Source: Mya arenaria
Lineage: Eukaryota > Mollusca > Bivalvia > Myida > Myidae
Assembly: GCF_026914265.1 (NCBI RefSeq)
Contig: NC_069122.1
Location: forward strand, 28,981,473-29,045,472
Direction: 5' to 3'
DNA length: 64,000 nucleotides
The number at the start of each line of letters is the position of its first letter. The stretch's first letter is position 1. The notes beneath the pieces are model-generated. The model was not told where the DNA came from and ran no database searches. It was given only the letters and a program-made list of their open reading frames with translations. Positions 51,529 through 63,800 of this stretch are shown here, in pieces. The position numbers and the translations under genes were made by a program.

Positions 51529-52540
51529 TAATATTAATTGAATAATCTATTTAAACGCTTATCTTTAACAAATAACTTTATGTATCAATACCATGTATGT
51601 GTACGATATACTGGCTTAGTTTTAGGGGTAATTTAAATCACGTGTTTGCAGGAGAATGCATTGAATTCTTTAAAAAATAGGAATAAAATATTGTGCAGTT
51701 TGAACAATAGATAAGTTTAAGTTGATTGAAATGATTAAAACTACATAGAAAATTATTCAAAACGAAAACAAAATATCAATCGAATACCACCAAGAAAAAG
51801 GAATTGCATATATAAATCAGTGCTAAAAAACCTTCTTCATTATGAGTAAACACGTGTTTTAAATAGATTCGCATCTTAAATGTTTTGTTGCTGCTGCTGT
51901 TGTTGTTGTTGTTGTTTATCAAATCGCCATTTTTTCTGTTGTGGTTTGTTTTAAAATCATTATTATTTGTTCACTCGTTTGTGGTTGCAATTGTTAATGG
52001 GTATTTTTCTGTTGTTGGAAAAGAGCAATGATTATTGTGGTAAAATTGTTGTTTTTAACACTTTTGATTTCAATGTATTTATAATCATTTCCTAGTAATT
52101 TATTCTGATATACGAAATCGTGACAGCGTCTTTAAGCATCACATTATAGGCGATGGCGCAAGCATCTAAATAAAACTAAAAACAGCAATAGCACTTTTAT
52201 CACTTAAAGTTTGTAGAATACTTAAAGATAACAACTTAAGTATGAACTTATGCCTAGCCACGTAATATAAATTATAATTATTTTACATTCGCATAATGCG
52301 TGCGTGATAGATTTTCCTCTAGCGCTATTTTACTTCAGCAAAAAGTTCCCTGTAGAGCGCTTTAAACATCGATAGACTAAGAAATATATAAGCTTAATAT
52401 AAAAGTTAAGTACATAAAAATCCCCCGGTACAATATGTAACAAAGGGCTTTGTATAAAACTCACCATAAGGCAGAAAGTGCGCGCTTTTAAACTTGACAT
52501 ATTCCTACGCTAACGAAGTGAATCGGTGCATAAATTATCG
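51529..52540. other. Intergenic, simple repeat only
   Basis: The only structure seen is a GCT/GTT triplet run at 51,885-51,917. No open frame resembles a known protein. Confidence 0.5.
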
Positions 52541-52544
52541 CTCG

Positions 52545-52653
52545 TCACGTGACCACTGGCTTGTTTTGATGTGTATTGGATTGTGTATTGGCTCAATACA
52601 CAACTTTGAGAGCTTTATTGGACGCATTACCTGTGGTGACCTTTTGTTTACAG
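52545..52653 (+). promoter_or_regulatory. Candidate promoter and first exon of the Bmi1-like gene
   Basis: TCACGTGA (a palindromic E-box) at 52,545-52,552 is followed by three inverted CCAAT boxes (ATTGG at 52,575, 52,587 and 52,617). A good splice donor, CAG-GTTAGT, follows at 52,651-52,659. The first recognised coding exon at 57,892 is preceded by an acceptor-like TTTCAAG at 57,879-57,885, so an untranslated first exon upstream is expected. Joining these two is inference. Confidence 0.35.
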
Positions 52654-53505
52654 GTTAGTTTAAGTTATTTTACATTATATTAAACCTTTGTGGCACAATA
52701 TTTTCAGCGATCCATGTTTATTTGTGATTTGATTCAATTGTTTTACCTTAACATCCTGCATGACAAGATGGCCGTACAGACGATGTTTGAAACGTTCCAG
52801 TTTACGTATATCTTTCCATGCAGTTTAAGTTGTTCAAATAAACAGTCTTCACTACAGGTATCAACACCAAAAACTCTGATCAGGATAATGCAAACTTAAC
52901 ACCAGCTACCATAGAACGAAAGCCGTAATAACATAAATATATCGGATGCATCGCCATTTTATTTAAGGTGAAGGAATGGATATAGTTTGTGGAAAATGCT
53001 CACTATTGATTCGCTGTTTGAAGGAGGCCTGTAATACAATATCTCGGTTTATCTTGATTATTTACATTATACAGATTGCCTGTTGCTGTTTAGGAATGCA
53101 CAATTGAGCAGAGTAAACAACTTGATTTGTGTGATTTATACTTTATTTCCCACTTCGCCTAGCCGTATAAAAATACAGCAGAGCCTAAACCTTGTAAAGA
53201 CACTCAAACTTACACTAAAGTATGCATGTATCTTATGGCAATGTGGCTTTTAAGACGTACTTAACGAAGTGTTTAATCATCTATTTATAAAGTCGTAGTT
53301 ATATATAATTATGCAACTATATAAATACGTTAAGTTTATTTTGTATTGTGATACACACTTCTTTTATTAAAATGGCCATGGATGGTGTTGCCACGTCCTA
53401 CAGCTAGCAAAGTTGTAATTCATTATTTGCTTAACATTTTCATCTTTATTTCGGCATTCAAACCATATTTAAATGTCTTTACGTGTTGTAAAATATAATT
53501 GTGCA
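52654..53505. other. Non-coding, nothing recognised
   Basis: If the upstream exon is real this is the beginning of its 5.2-kb first intron. No gene or repeat is seen. Confidence 0.4.
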
Positions 53506-53712
53506 TATCCGATATATTAATAGTAGTTCATGCATTTTTATATTTCAAAATGAGGCTGTGTCATATCCGATCTAATATTAGTTCATCCATATTTATATTT
53601 CAAAGTAAGGCTGTGTCATATCCGATCTAATATTATATCATCCATATTTTTATTTCAAAGTAAGACTATGTCATATCCGTTCTAATATTAGATTATCCAT
53701 ATTTATTTAAGA
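53506..53712. repeat. 55-bp tandem repeat, about four units
   Basis: Units share GTCATATCCGATCTAATATTA followed by a TTCATCCATATTTATATTTC-like block, with TCATATCCG at 53,561, 53,616 and 53,671 (55-bp period). The first unit is the most diverged. Confidence 0.85.
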
Positions 53713-54452
53713 GAAATTACAACGTTAGTCATGCTGCTGCTCATTTATATTTTATATTTCACTTGATTTAGAAAAGAAATTCAATCTTGAGTCGTATGTT
53801 TTATATAAGGCCGGTATGCATAAAACATCTTAAGTCATTTCCTATCTTAAATCTTTTTCCTTAGTTAAGTATCTCACTGGTACGCATATGGGTGGTACGC
53901 GGTACGCAGAATCTGAATCAAATGACCGTACCGGTACGCCGGAGGATTATAGGAGTATTCAGTAGACACGTGGTGTCGGTAGGGGTACTTGCGCTTGTTC
54001 CAAAATACAAGTACTTGATATTAACATCTACACACGTGGTTAGGGGACGTAAAAGTTTACACTTCCCAATCTTTTTACCCAACCATGGAACAGTTAATCC
54101 ATTCAGTTTTTTCCATTGAATAAGTAGCGTGAACTCTTAAAAACAACAACAACAACTTTGAATGCATTCAGGCAATTATGCCTATAGCATACAAACAATA
54201 TACGAGCAAATGTACCAAAGTGCATGTAATGATGAAGCTGGGGTTTTTTACTGGCAGGTTGTAGGGGGTCGATGTCATTACGAACGCCGGCCTCTAGTCA
54301 GAGTTTCAGTACTGTAAAATTTAATTTTAATGTAACTTTCTCTCTAGCATAGAGAATATTGTAGTACACATGATCACACCACCCATTATGATACACATTT
54401 TTCAGGAAGAAATGGTTTATTATTATAATGATTTAATTATTTGTGTATCTAT
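53713..54452. other. Non-coding with a GTACGC-rich patch
   Basis: At 53,880-53,945 the words GGTACGC / CGTACCGGTACGCC recur several times. A comparable patch lies at 55,427-55,495 (GGTACACAGTACGCAGTACG). Both may belong to one old dispersed repeat. No gene is seen. Confidence 0.4.
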
Positions 54453-54714
54453 GGGCCGATTGTTCAGAACGTCGCTAAAGTTAACAACATTGTTAACGTC
54501 ATCATTGTCAACTTGAAAAGTTGAAGTATTTTATGGTGTGCTTATATGTTTGCATTACATATGAACAGCTTGAACAGTTTTCTCATATCTTGTTGAAAAT
54601 AAGTGCAAATCACAGGTGTATCCATTTAACTTCCAGAGCCATACAGATTTTAAAGTTAACAATAATGAGGTTAACAACGCTGTTAACTTTAACACCATTC
54701 TGAACAATCGGCCC
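54453..54714. mobile_element. MITE family C, 262 bp
   Basis: Inverted ends of about 58 bp: GGGCCGATTGTTCAGAACG on the left and the complement of ATTCTGAACAATCGGCCC on the right. Both continue as TAAAGTTAACA(A/G)C(A/G)TTGTTAAC. The flanking TAT (54,450-54,452 and 54,715-54,717) is a likely 3-bp target duplication, as made by PIF/Harbinger-type elements. There is no coding capacity. Confidence 0.85.
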
Positions 54715-54910
54715 TATAAGTTCGATTGATGGATTCTAGAGTTTAGACAGTTCGCATACTTGGATTACGAAAAAGATCTACACAGTTGTAAAAGCAGTCC
54801 TAACATTAATATTTTATATTTAATTCTCGTTTGTAAAAAAAGTTTAGACCCGAGTTTATCTGAACTTGTCAGATCCTTTCCTTTGTCTACATTATAAAGA
54901 ACTACCTTCA

Positions 54911-54936
54911 GGTGGGTGGGTGGGGGTGGGGTGGGG
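54911..54936 (+). other. Strong G-quadruplex motif
   Basis: Five or more runs of at least three G separated by single T bases (GGTGGGTGGGTGGGGGTGGG and onward). One-base loops give the most stable class of predicted intramolecular quadruplex. Confidence 0.85.
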
Positions 54937-55886
54937 TCATTACGTCTAGTTCAAGCGTTCCCCAAAATTTGATCCAAATGTCCCCTCCCTACCTCCGATT
55001 CTGTATCTATTTCTAAGCATGTTTTATACCGTTTAATGCTAGGTGTGCTCAAGGTTTTGTGTTGCAATTTCATCTTTTTTATCTAAAATATTCTACAATT
55101 GTGATATACCCTGCTATAGGTCTGTTTGAATTAAAATCCAGATTTGATTTGATTCTTCATATTGAGGCCCGGTTCTCAAAAAAAGAAATAGAAAAAAGTT
55201 ATGCCTACCTTCCCTATTCTCTGTTGTTTTTTAGATGTAGTGGAAACAATTTGTTTGGGCCTAACCTACATTTATACAAAAATATTTTTTTTATTTGTTA
55301 CAAGACAACAAGTATACTGACCTCCTGCCCGCTCCTGTCCACATATACCCTTAACTTGAGGCGGACATATATGAGACTGTGCCATCACATTATTTTGATA
55401 CGCGTTTTCCAATTAGCCATTTAGAAGTATTCGGTACGCAAGAGGTCGGTACACAGTACGCAGTACGCTGTACGCAGAAACCAGTGGAAATGGTATGCGT
55501 TACGTAAACTCTTAATTCGTTCGAAAATATTTGTTCACCAGATTCGGGGATAGGAATTGTATGAGTTTTCGGTATGCACGGGAGGGGGGTGGGGTTGTAG
55601 GGAAGGGTGAGGCTGCACACCCTTATTAATGATATGTTTGATGCGTATTATCAATGCGGAAGACCTTTATAATACCTAATTGGATAAAGATAATAAGTTT
55701 TCAAAACTCTATCTAGCTTGATAAATGACTAAATAGTACAACTTATGTTAGTACAATATGCAACAAAAATATATTAAAATAAACGAGTAGGCTATCATTT
55801 CTTTTATTTGCCGTGCAACTCGAATATTTCTGTCGCATATAGTCAAAATAACGGTGATTTGTGGGTATGACTATTAAAGACTATTA
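54937..55886. other. Non-coding, possible diverged dispersed repeat
   Basis: A segment at 55,185-55,290 (AGAAATAGAAAAAAG, then GCCTACCTTCCCTA, then TTTGGGCCTAACC) loosely resembles 56,715-56,830 (AGAAATAAAACATTAAAG, GCCTACCTACCCTA, TTTGGCCTTAGG). A 121-codon open frame here (55,059-55,424) resembles nothing known and is low-complexity. Confidence 0.35.
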
Positions 55887-56260
55887 AAGATGCACTATAA
55901 CCACCAATATGCGATGTACTACAATTAATACAATTGTTTTAATGTACCGAAAATGATAAATATATATCGATATCGATGATTCTTATGAAGGACACTGTGT
56001 TTACTTTGAAGGAAAGGTCCAGAAAACACGGTAGTTCTACTTATTAAATGAGACGATTGTAGATCACTGTAAATCTTTTATGACTCACCAGTCATTTTTG
56101 TGCGTTTTCAACTATTAATTTAAATACACGGTTGCTATCTTGTTATTAATGATTAATACTTTCCATGCACGCATTTTTCAGTAGTAGTTTAACGTTTATC
56201 ACTCAAAATGTATGTTTGTTATACATGTATATGTATTGATTTTAAATACGAGTGTCACTT
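55887..56260. mobile_element. MITE family B, fourth copy
   Basis: Starts AAGATGCACTATAACC after TA, ends ACGAGTGTCACTT before TA. This is the most diverged of the four copies; it still has AGTGTCACTTTAA and GAAAACACGGTAGTTCTAC. Confidence 0.7.
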
Positions 56261-57891
56261 TAAGCCATATTAGCCGTCAAACTAGAATATGTCTCATATT
56301 TTCATGTTACCTGAACGTTTTTTATCGAACATTCCATTTATAACATGCAACTCTACATGATATGTTATTTTTTATAAATAATAAATGTCACTGTCGATAC
56401 TGCTTCCCTTGACTGGGTTTTGTAATTGTTGTGCAAAAAATGCAATGCATAAAACATGGAGGGTAAACTCGAGTATCGATGTGAAGATATGAATATTCCT
56501 GTTGTTTAGTTAGGCCAAGAAAAATACTTTTGGTTTAGATTACCCGACGCTACATACGAAATCCTCGCCGCCCCTTATATTTTAAATAAAATGATTATAA
56601 TTAAGTTTGTGTTTTAATATGTAGTTCAAAACATTTAAAGCTTTATACAGACGATTTCTATAAGACCATTCTCCAATACTGGCAATAACGTTCGTACATA
56701 ATGCCTCATAAAAAGAAATAAAACATTAAAGCCTACCTACCCTACCTGTTTTTGAAAAGGATGTAACCCTTACCAAGCCATATTTTTGGCCTTAGGTCAC
56801 ACTTATTTTGTTTCTACCCTACCCACAATTTTGTGAGTTGGTAGGAGTCTAGGTTGTTCTTTCCCCTGTAGTATTCACGTTTTGGCTTCTAACGCCCATC
56901 TGTAGAAAATTGTCAAGAGAGGGGGGGGGGGGGGCACCATAGAAGGCCAAAAACATTAGTAGGGCCGTGAGTCGGTCGAATTAACCTCAAACACACATTT
57001 TTTAAGGATGGCCTTATACAATTATTGATAACACTACTTTCACTAAGTATGGCTTCATGTATTGCAACTGACAGTCACATTATTTTCCTGTTTTAAGCTT
57101 GCTTGTATATCATTTCTTTTAGAAATACTTTAAATAAATGTTGTATCTTGTTGATAGAACGTTTATGTAGTGCTGTGGATAATTCAATAGTTTTCAAGTG
57201 GAATGTTGTTTTACTAACAACTGTTTTTGAGAACGTCACTATGTTGTTTTTTTAAATAATGTTAACAAGATTTTATTGCTAATGTGAATTTTATTATTAT
57301 GTTGTTGTTGTTTTCTGCGACAATATTCCTGAATTACAGACCGACAGGGCGTTTAAACAGATAAAAGTGATTTGTTTCCTAACATTTCATATCATATTAT
57401 GTTTGTGATACTTTTCAAATGAAATGTTTATAAATACCTTAGGGTAACTTTATGTTGACCTATGTTAAAATACGTTTTTTTAATCGCATAGGTAATTTAA
57501 TTTGATAAGAAAACACTGCTATTTTATTGAGAACAGCATAAAATACATATTTATATATTGTCATATATTAGAGAGTAATTAACATCATACAATTTTCTAT
57601 ATCATTATGTTTTAGGATTAATCAATATATGATCGGGTCAAGTCTGTTGTGTGTTTTTGTGAACAAAATCTGTAAGCTTTAACCCCATTTTCTGGTAAAG
57701 ATCGACTTCTTTAAGCGACACGTCGAATATATTCAATCCTTGCAGGTATCGAACTTTGGACCATTTGGTTGAGAAAAAAAACAGACCAAAAGGACATTTG
57801 TTGCGCAAAAGCGATCTTCATTATAAATAAGTGAATTGACATATTTTTTAGTTAATGTAATGTTTGTAATGTTTATATTTCAAGGTTCAAG
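56261..57891. other. Non-coding region before the Bmi1-like coding start
   Basis: No gene is seen. It holds a 14-base G run at 56,921-56,934 and AT-rich sequence. The last bases end in TTTATATTTCAAG, an acceptor-like site just before the start codon. Confidence 0.45.
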
Positions 57892-60800
57892 ATGACGGAA
57901 TGCGTACCGAAAAAGCCGAACATCGCCGAAATCTCCCCGCACTTGATTTGCGCGCTATGCGGGGGATACTTGATCGACGCCACCACGATTGTAGAATGTG
58001 TGCATTCATGTAAGCCGGTTTAACAATTTTCATTTTTTTTTTAATCAATATATTTTATAACTAATACATATGCAAACTATTACGATTTTAAAGCTTCACT
58101 CTCACAGATTGATCGTTTTTTAGTTTTTGTCTTGGAACGAGCCAAATTTTGCGAAAACGCATGGAAACCAGTGATATAAGACTGCTGACAAAATATCAGA
58201 TTGCAGACTTTCATAATGAAGTTAAAAAAAACTTAGACTCTTTCTAAGACAAAAATTAAAAAGTTGACAAAAATCGGTAAATCTGTGAGAGTGCAGCTTT
58301 ATTGCATCATTTTAATACCACAAATTATTTTCGGTCATAAAATACAGTAGAAGTTTTCTGAATTTTACTTTCTTGACTTTAATAAATATTGTCATTATTG
58401 ATACCCTGAAAACAGTATTCTAATTATAGAAATGAAAAAAAAACACAAGAAATTATCGAATAAATTCCACAGACAGTAAATTTTGAAGTGGATCGCTCTC
58501 AATTTCTTAAGCAAAACTTTACATAATTGAAACTTAATTGCGGAACTTTTAAACACATAGACTTTTGTAAACATCGTTATCTTCTTAATGGCTTCCTCAT
58601 AATTCTCCAATTCAATACGCATTTCCTTCTTGATTTTTTTTTTTTCACACTGTTTTTCGTAACTATTTGTCATACTCTTGTGCATTTCTTATGAGAGGCG
58701 GAAATGGGTAATAGAAAGGGGATGTTCATATATTAACTGCCAATAAAGGAAGAATAAGAACTTGTCGTCCCGTTTCTTGTGCGATGATAAACATTTAGAA
58801 ATGTAATTTATATAATTATTATATGCTTTCCGGTGGTTTATAGATATTTATCAGTTAAAAAAAATGACATTTCACTGTTTCAAACAGTGAAATAACATTG
58901 TGATATTTTTCACTGTTTTTGAAAATTTAACCCGCTCCAATTCAAACGTCAGCGTGCACAGGACTGGGACACAGTTTCAACGTAATTCATATCTTATAGC
59001 TAAAAATCGTTACTAGCGCATACATTGGCATAAATATCTTTTTAAACCTAAATATGAAAACCTGCGATCTGTGAGCAGTGATTTTTTCGGAATTATTTTC
59101 ACTGCCTGAGGGAAAAAGAGTCGACTTTGGGAAAAATACAAAATCAGGCCACAATAACTAATATAATGGCAAATATACATGTTTTCACTATTTTTTGCGT
59201 ATATTATGGTGTGAAAGAGGTAGTCTTGTCAAGAGTTAGCTTATTTTTCAAGAAATTCATTGCTTTTTGTATGCTTTAAAGTAGTCTGCATTTATCAAAT
59301 TTGGGGGAAAAAATGATTTTGGAGGAAAATGGACATATTTTTCTCAATGGGAAACAGCCTTGGGAAGGCAGTAAATTGCACCAAAAATCACTGGTGAGAG
59401 TGTACGTTTAAAGGCGCACAGTATAGGTTGATGCATGATGCAAAAAACATTTTAATGCATTACGTTAAACTATTTTGATATTATCATTTTTTTCAACAAA
59501 AAAGCATATGATTTTAGTACAGATAAATATATAAAATATCGATATTCTGACGCTTTTTTATCTGGGGAAATTTGTGGCCACGTAGCCACTAATTAATAAA
59601 AACATTTATAAAGATGTCTTTTTCTGTACCTAAATAATATTGTTTGTGGTGGTTTTTCTTTCATTTAAGTCAAGCGAGTTAAACATGATATTGCATTTGA
59701 ATTTAAAACAAATACATATTGCATGAACATTATTGTGCGACTTTAATGGCCATTTATTTATAAAACTATGAACGAGTAATACAACTGGAAAAATATAATT
59801 ATATCAATTATTCTTGCAGTTTGCAAGACGTGTATCGTGCGGTACCTGGAGTCGAGCAAGTATTGCCCAATCTGCGAAGTTCTCGTGCACAAAACCAAAC
59901 CCCTACAGAATATCCGGCTAGACCACACCCTACAGGACATAGTGTATAAACTCGTGCCAGGCCTATTTCAAAGTAAGTAGGGATGTGGGGAAGGGCGTGG
60001 GCGAGTAAATGGCATTGTTTTTGTTTTTATAAGGAGGGCGAGTAATACAGAACGTAGAATACCACGCACCAAACGACACCTGAGGACATATCTCACCTAA
60101 GAAAACATCGTGTAAAATTCGGTGCACGGTCGTTTTTTTTTTCAAAGAAAGTAGTTCGAGGGTAAAAAGCCACCAAAAGATACCACTGATGTAATGTTGT
60201 TGTTTCTTAATAAACTTTTAAAAAACAAAAACAATCAGAAATGTATTATAGTATTAGTGATGTTTGTGCAAGACTCAAACTTTCTTTATTTCCATTCGCA
60301 GGTGAAATGCGCAGACGTCGTGAATTCTACAAAGGCTATCCAACAGTCCGTACGTATATTATATTATTAAGTCCTCTAGCATCAACAAAACAATTTGTTT
60401 TTTCTGGCTCTGTATATATCAGCTCGGAGTAGAATTGTTATTGTTCTCAGATATCAGGCGGACCGGATCGGTCCAGGGACACCAAATAAAAGATTTTTCA
60501 AAAGCTGATTTAAAAGTGTGTACTGATAGATTACGAATTTTACTTTATTTATTGACACTCAAGTTTGCTGCAAATTTGGAGCCAGGAGAACGTTCATAAG
60601 AGTTTCTTAAAAGCCAAATTTGCATCTGCTTCAGGGTGCGTCAGAGCCTTTGACCCCCCATTGGGAAGAAACGGGTGGGGGGGGGGGGGGGGCAGAAAAC
60701 TCGTCGATGGCCTCCCTAGCTTCAAAATCCAAAGACTATTTATTCCGCATTTTGAAATTAGATGCTGCTTGCCTTTATGATTTTAATGACGTAAAAATTC

Positions 60801-63800
60801 CGGAACCGGAAAAAATGCAGACTCGGCAGTGAGGCCATCGACATGTTTACATGATAGTATATTGTGGGTTGAAAACTGCATTGGAGACATTCTAATTTAT
60901 ATATAATGTTTATACTAATGAATGTTTGCAGGCAGCGCGAAGACCCGTCAGGAGCAACAAGGATGCCGCCACATCTACACCGCCGACGAGAGTTTCAGCG
61001 TAGCACTGGAGTTCTGTCCACAGTAAGCTGTCTTAACTCAATTTAAATGTCTGAACACAAATGAATTCATGAGGATTTTCTTGCTTAGAATGTTTCAACC
61101 CAAGTTAGTGCTTCTAGAAAGATTTTCTCCATTAAAATGGCTGAACCCTAATGCCTTCATGAATATTTTCTCCCTTAAAATGGCTGAACCCTAATGCCTT
61201 CATGAATATTTTGTCCCTTAAAATGGCTAAGCCCAAATGTCTACAAGGAGATTTTCTCCCTTAAAATGGCTAAACACAAACGCCTACAGGATTTTCTCCC
61301 TTAAAATGTCTGAACCCAAATTCCTACAGGAAGATTTTCTCCCTTAAAATGTCTAAGCCCAAATGTCTACAGGAAGATATTTCCCCTTAATATGTCTAAG
61401 CCCAAATGTCTACAGGAAGATATTTCCCTTAAAATGTCTAAGCCCAAATGTCTGCATGAATATTTTGTCCCTTAAAATGGCTAAGCCCAAATGTCTGCAT
61501 GAATATTTTGTCCCTTAAAATGGCTAAGCCCAAATGCCTTCATGAATATTTTCTCCCTTAAAATGTCCAAGCCCAAATGTCTACAAGGAGATTTTCTCCC
61601 TTAAAATGTCTGAACCCAAATTCCTACAGGAAGATTTTCTCCCTTAAAATGTCTAAGCCCAAATGTCTACAGGAAGATATTTTTCCCTTAGAATGTCTAA
61701 GCCCAAAGGTTTACAGGAAGATATTTCCCCTTAATATTGTCATAGCCCAAATGTCTACAGGAAGATATTTCCCTTAATATGTCTAAGCCCAAATGTCTAC
61801 AGGAAGATATTTCCCCTTAATATTGTCATAGCCCAAATGTCTACAGGAAGATATTTTCCCTTAATATGTCTAAGCCCAAAGGTCTACAGGAAGATATTTC
61901 CCCTTAATATGTCCTAGCCAAAATGTCTACAGGAAGATATTTTCCCTTAATATTGTCATAGCCCAAATGTCTACAGGAAGATATTTTCCCTTAATATGTC
62001 TAAGCCCAAAGGTCTACAGGAAGATATTTCCCCTTAATATTGTCATAGCCCAAATGTCTACAGGAAGATATTTTCCCTTAATATGTCTAAGCCCAAAGGT
62101 CTACAGGAAGATATTTCCCCTTAATATGTCCTAGCCAAAATGTCTACAGGAAGATATTTCCCTTAATATGTCTAAGCCCAAAGGTCTACAGGAAGATATT
62201 TCCCTTAATATGTCTAAGCCCAAAGGTCTACAGGAAGATATTTCCCTTAATATGTCTAAGCCCAAAGGTCTACAGGAAGATATTTCCCCTTAATATGTCC
62301 TAGCCCAAAATTCTACAGGAAGATATTTCCCTTAATATGTCCTTGCCCAAAATTCTACAGGAAGATATTTCCCCTTAATATGTCCTAGCCCAAATGTCTA
62401 CAGGAAGATATTTCCCTTAATATGTCTAAGCCCAAAGGTCTACAGGAAGATATTTCCCTTAATATGTCTAAGCCCAAAGGTCTACAGGAAGATATTTCCC
62501 TTAATATGTCTAAGCCCAAAGGTCTACAGGAAGATATTTCCCCTTAATATGTCCTAGCCCAAAGGTCTACAGGAAGATATTTCCCCTTAATATGTCCTAG
62601 CCCAAATGTCTACAGGAAGATATTTCCCTTAATATGTCTAAGCCCAAAGGTCTACAGGAAGATATTTCCCCTTAATATGTCCTAGCCCAAATGTCTACAG
62701 GAAGATATTTTCTCTTCAAATGTCTAAAGCCAAATGCCTACAGAAATATGTTCTTCCTTAAAAGGATAACCCTAAAACGTCTACAGGGAGATTTTCGCCC
62801 TTAAAATGGCTAAACCCAAATGCCTACAGGAAGATTTTCTCCCTTAAAATGTCTGAGCCCAAACGCCTTCAGGAAGATTTTCGCCCTAAAAATGGATAAA
62901 CCCTTAGCCTACAGGAAAATTTTCTCCCTTAAAATGTCTAAGCCCAAATGACTGCATGAAGATTTTCTCCCTTAAAATGGCTTAACCCAAATGACTATAT
63001 GACGATTCTCTCCCTGAAATTTGCTTAACCCAAATGACTTCAGGAATATTTTCTCTCTTAAAATGGCTAAACCCAAATGACTGCATGAAGATTTTCTCCC
63101 TTAAAATGGCTTAACCCAAATGACTGCATGAAGATTTTCTCCCTTAAAATGGCTTAACCCAAATGACTGCATGAAGATTTTCTCCCTTAAAATGGCTTAA
63201 CCCAAATGACTGCATGAAGATTTTCTCCCTTAAAATGGCTTAACCCAAATGCCTACTGGAAGATGGTCTTCCTTAAAATGGCTTAACCCAAATGCCTACT
63301 GGAAGATGGTCTTCCTTAAAATGGCTTAACCCAAATGCCTACTGGAAGATGGTCTTCCTTAAAATGGCTTAACCCAAATGCCTACTGGAAGATGGTCTTC
63401 CTTAAAATGGCTTAACCCAAATGCCTACTGGAAGATGGTCTTCCTTAAAATGGCTAAACCCAAATCCATTATTAGAACTAAAACCAAAAACCTACAGGAA
63501 GTGATTCTCGCTTTAAATGCCTAACAAAGGCAAAATACGGAAACTATTTCTGATACTGATTCCAATTTGAGTTTGGTGTTCTCATAATGTATGTATATTG
63601 ATGGTTTTAAATCATTGCATTGCTCTAATAAGTTTAATAATTATTTTCAGGGGCCGTGTGTGTCGACCGTCACGGCGAAGATCACGGAGTAACGATCAGT
63701 GCAGCTCGGTTAGTTTCGCTCAAATATACATAAAATATATGTGTAGTTCTACATTGTTCCGCACAGGCAAAGGCGTCGAAGCAGAGGCCGCACTTGTAGT

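Noticed and set aside
55059-55424. A 121-codon frame as a gene
   Set aside because: Phe/Leu/Tyr-rich translation of AT-rich DNA, no recognisable domain, and part of it overlaps a repeat-like segment.
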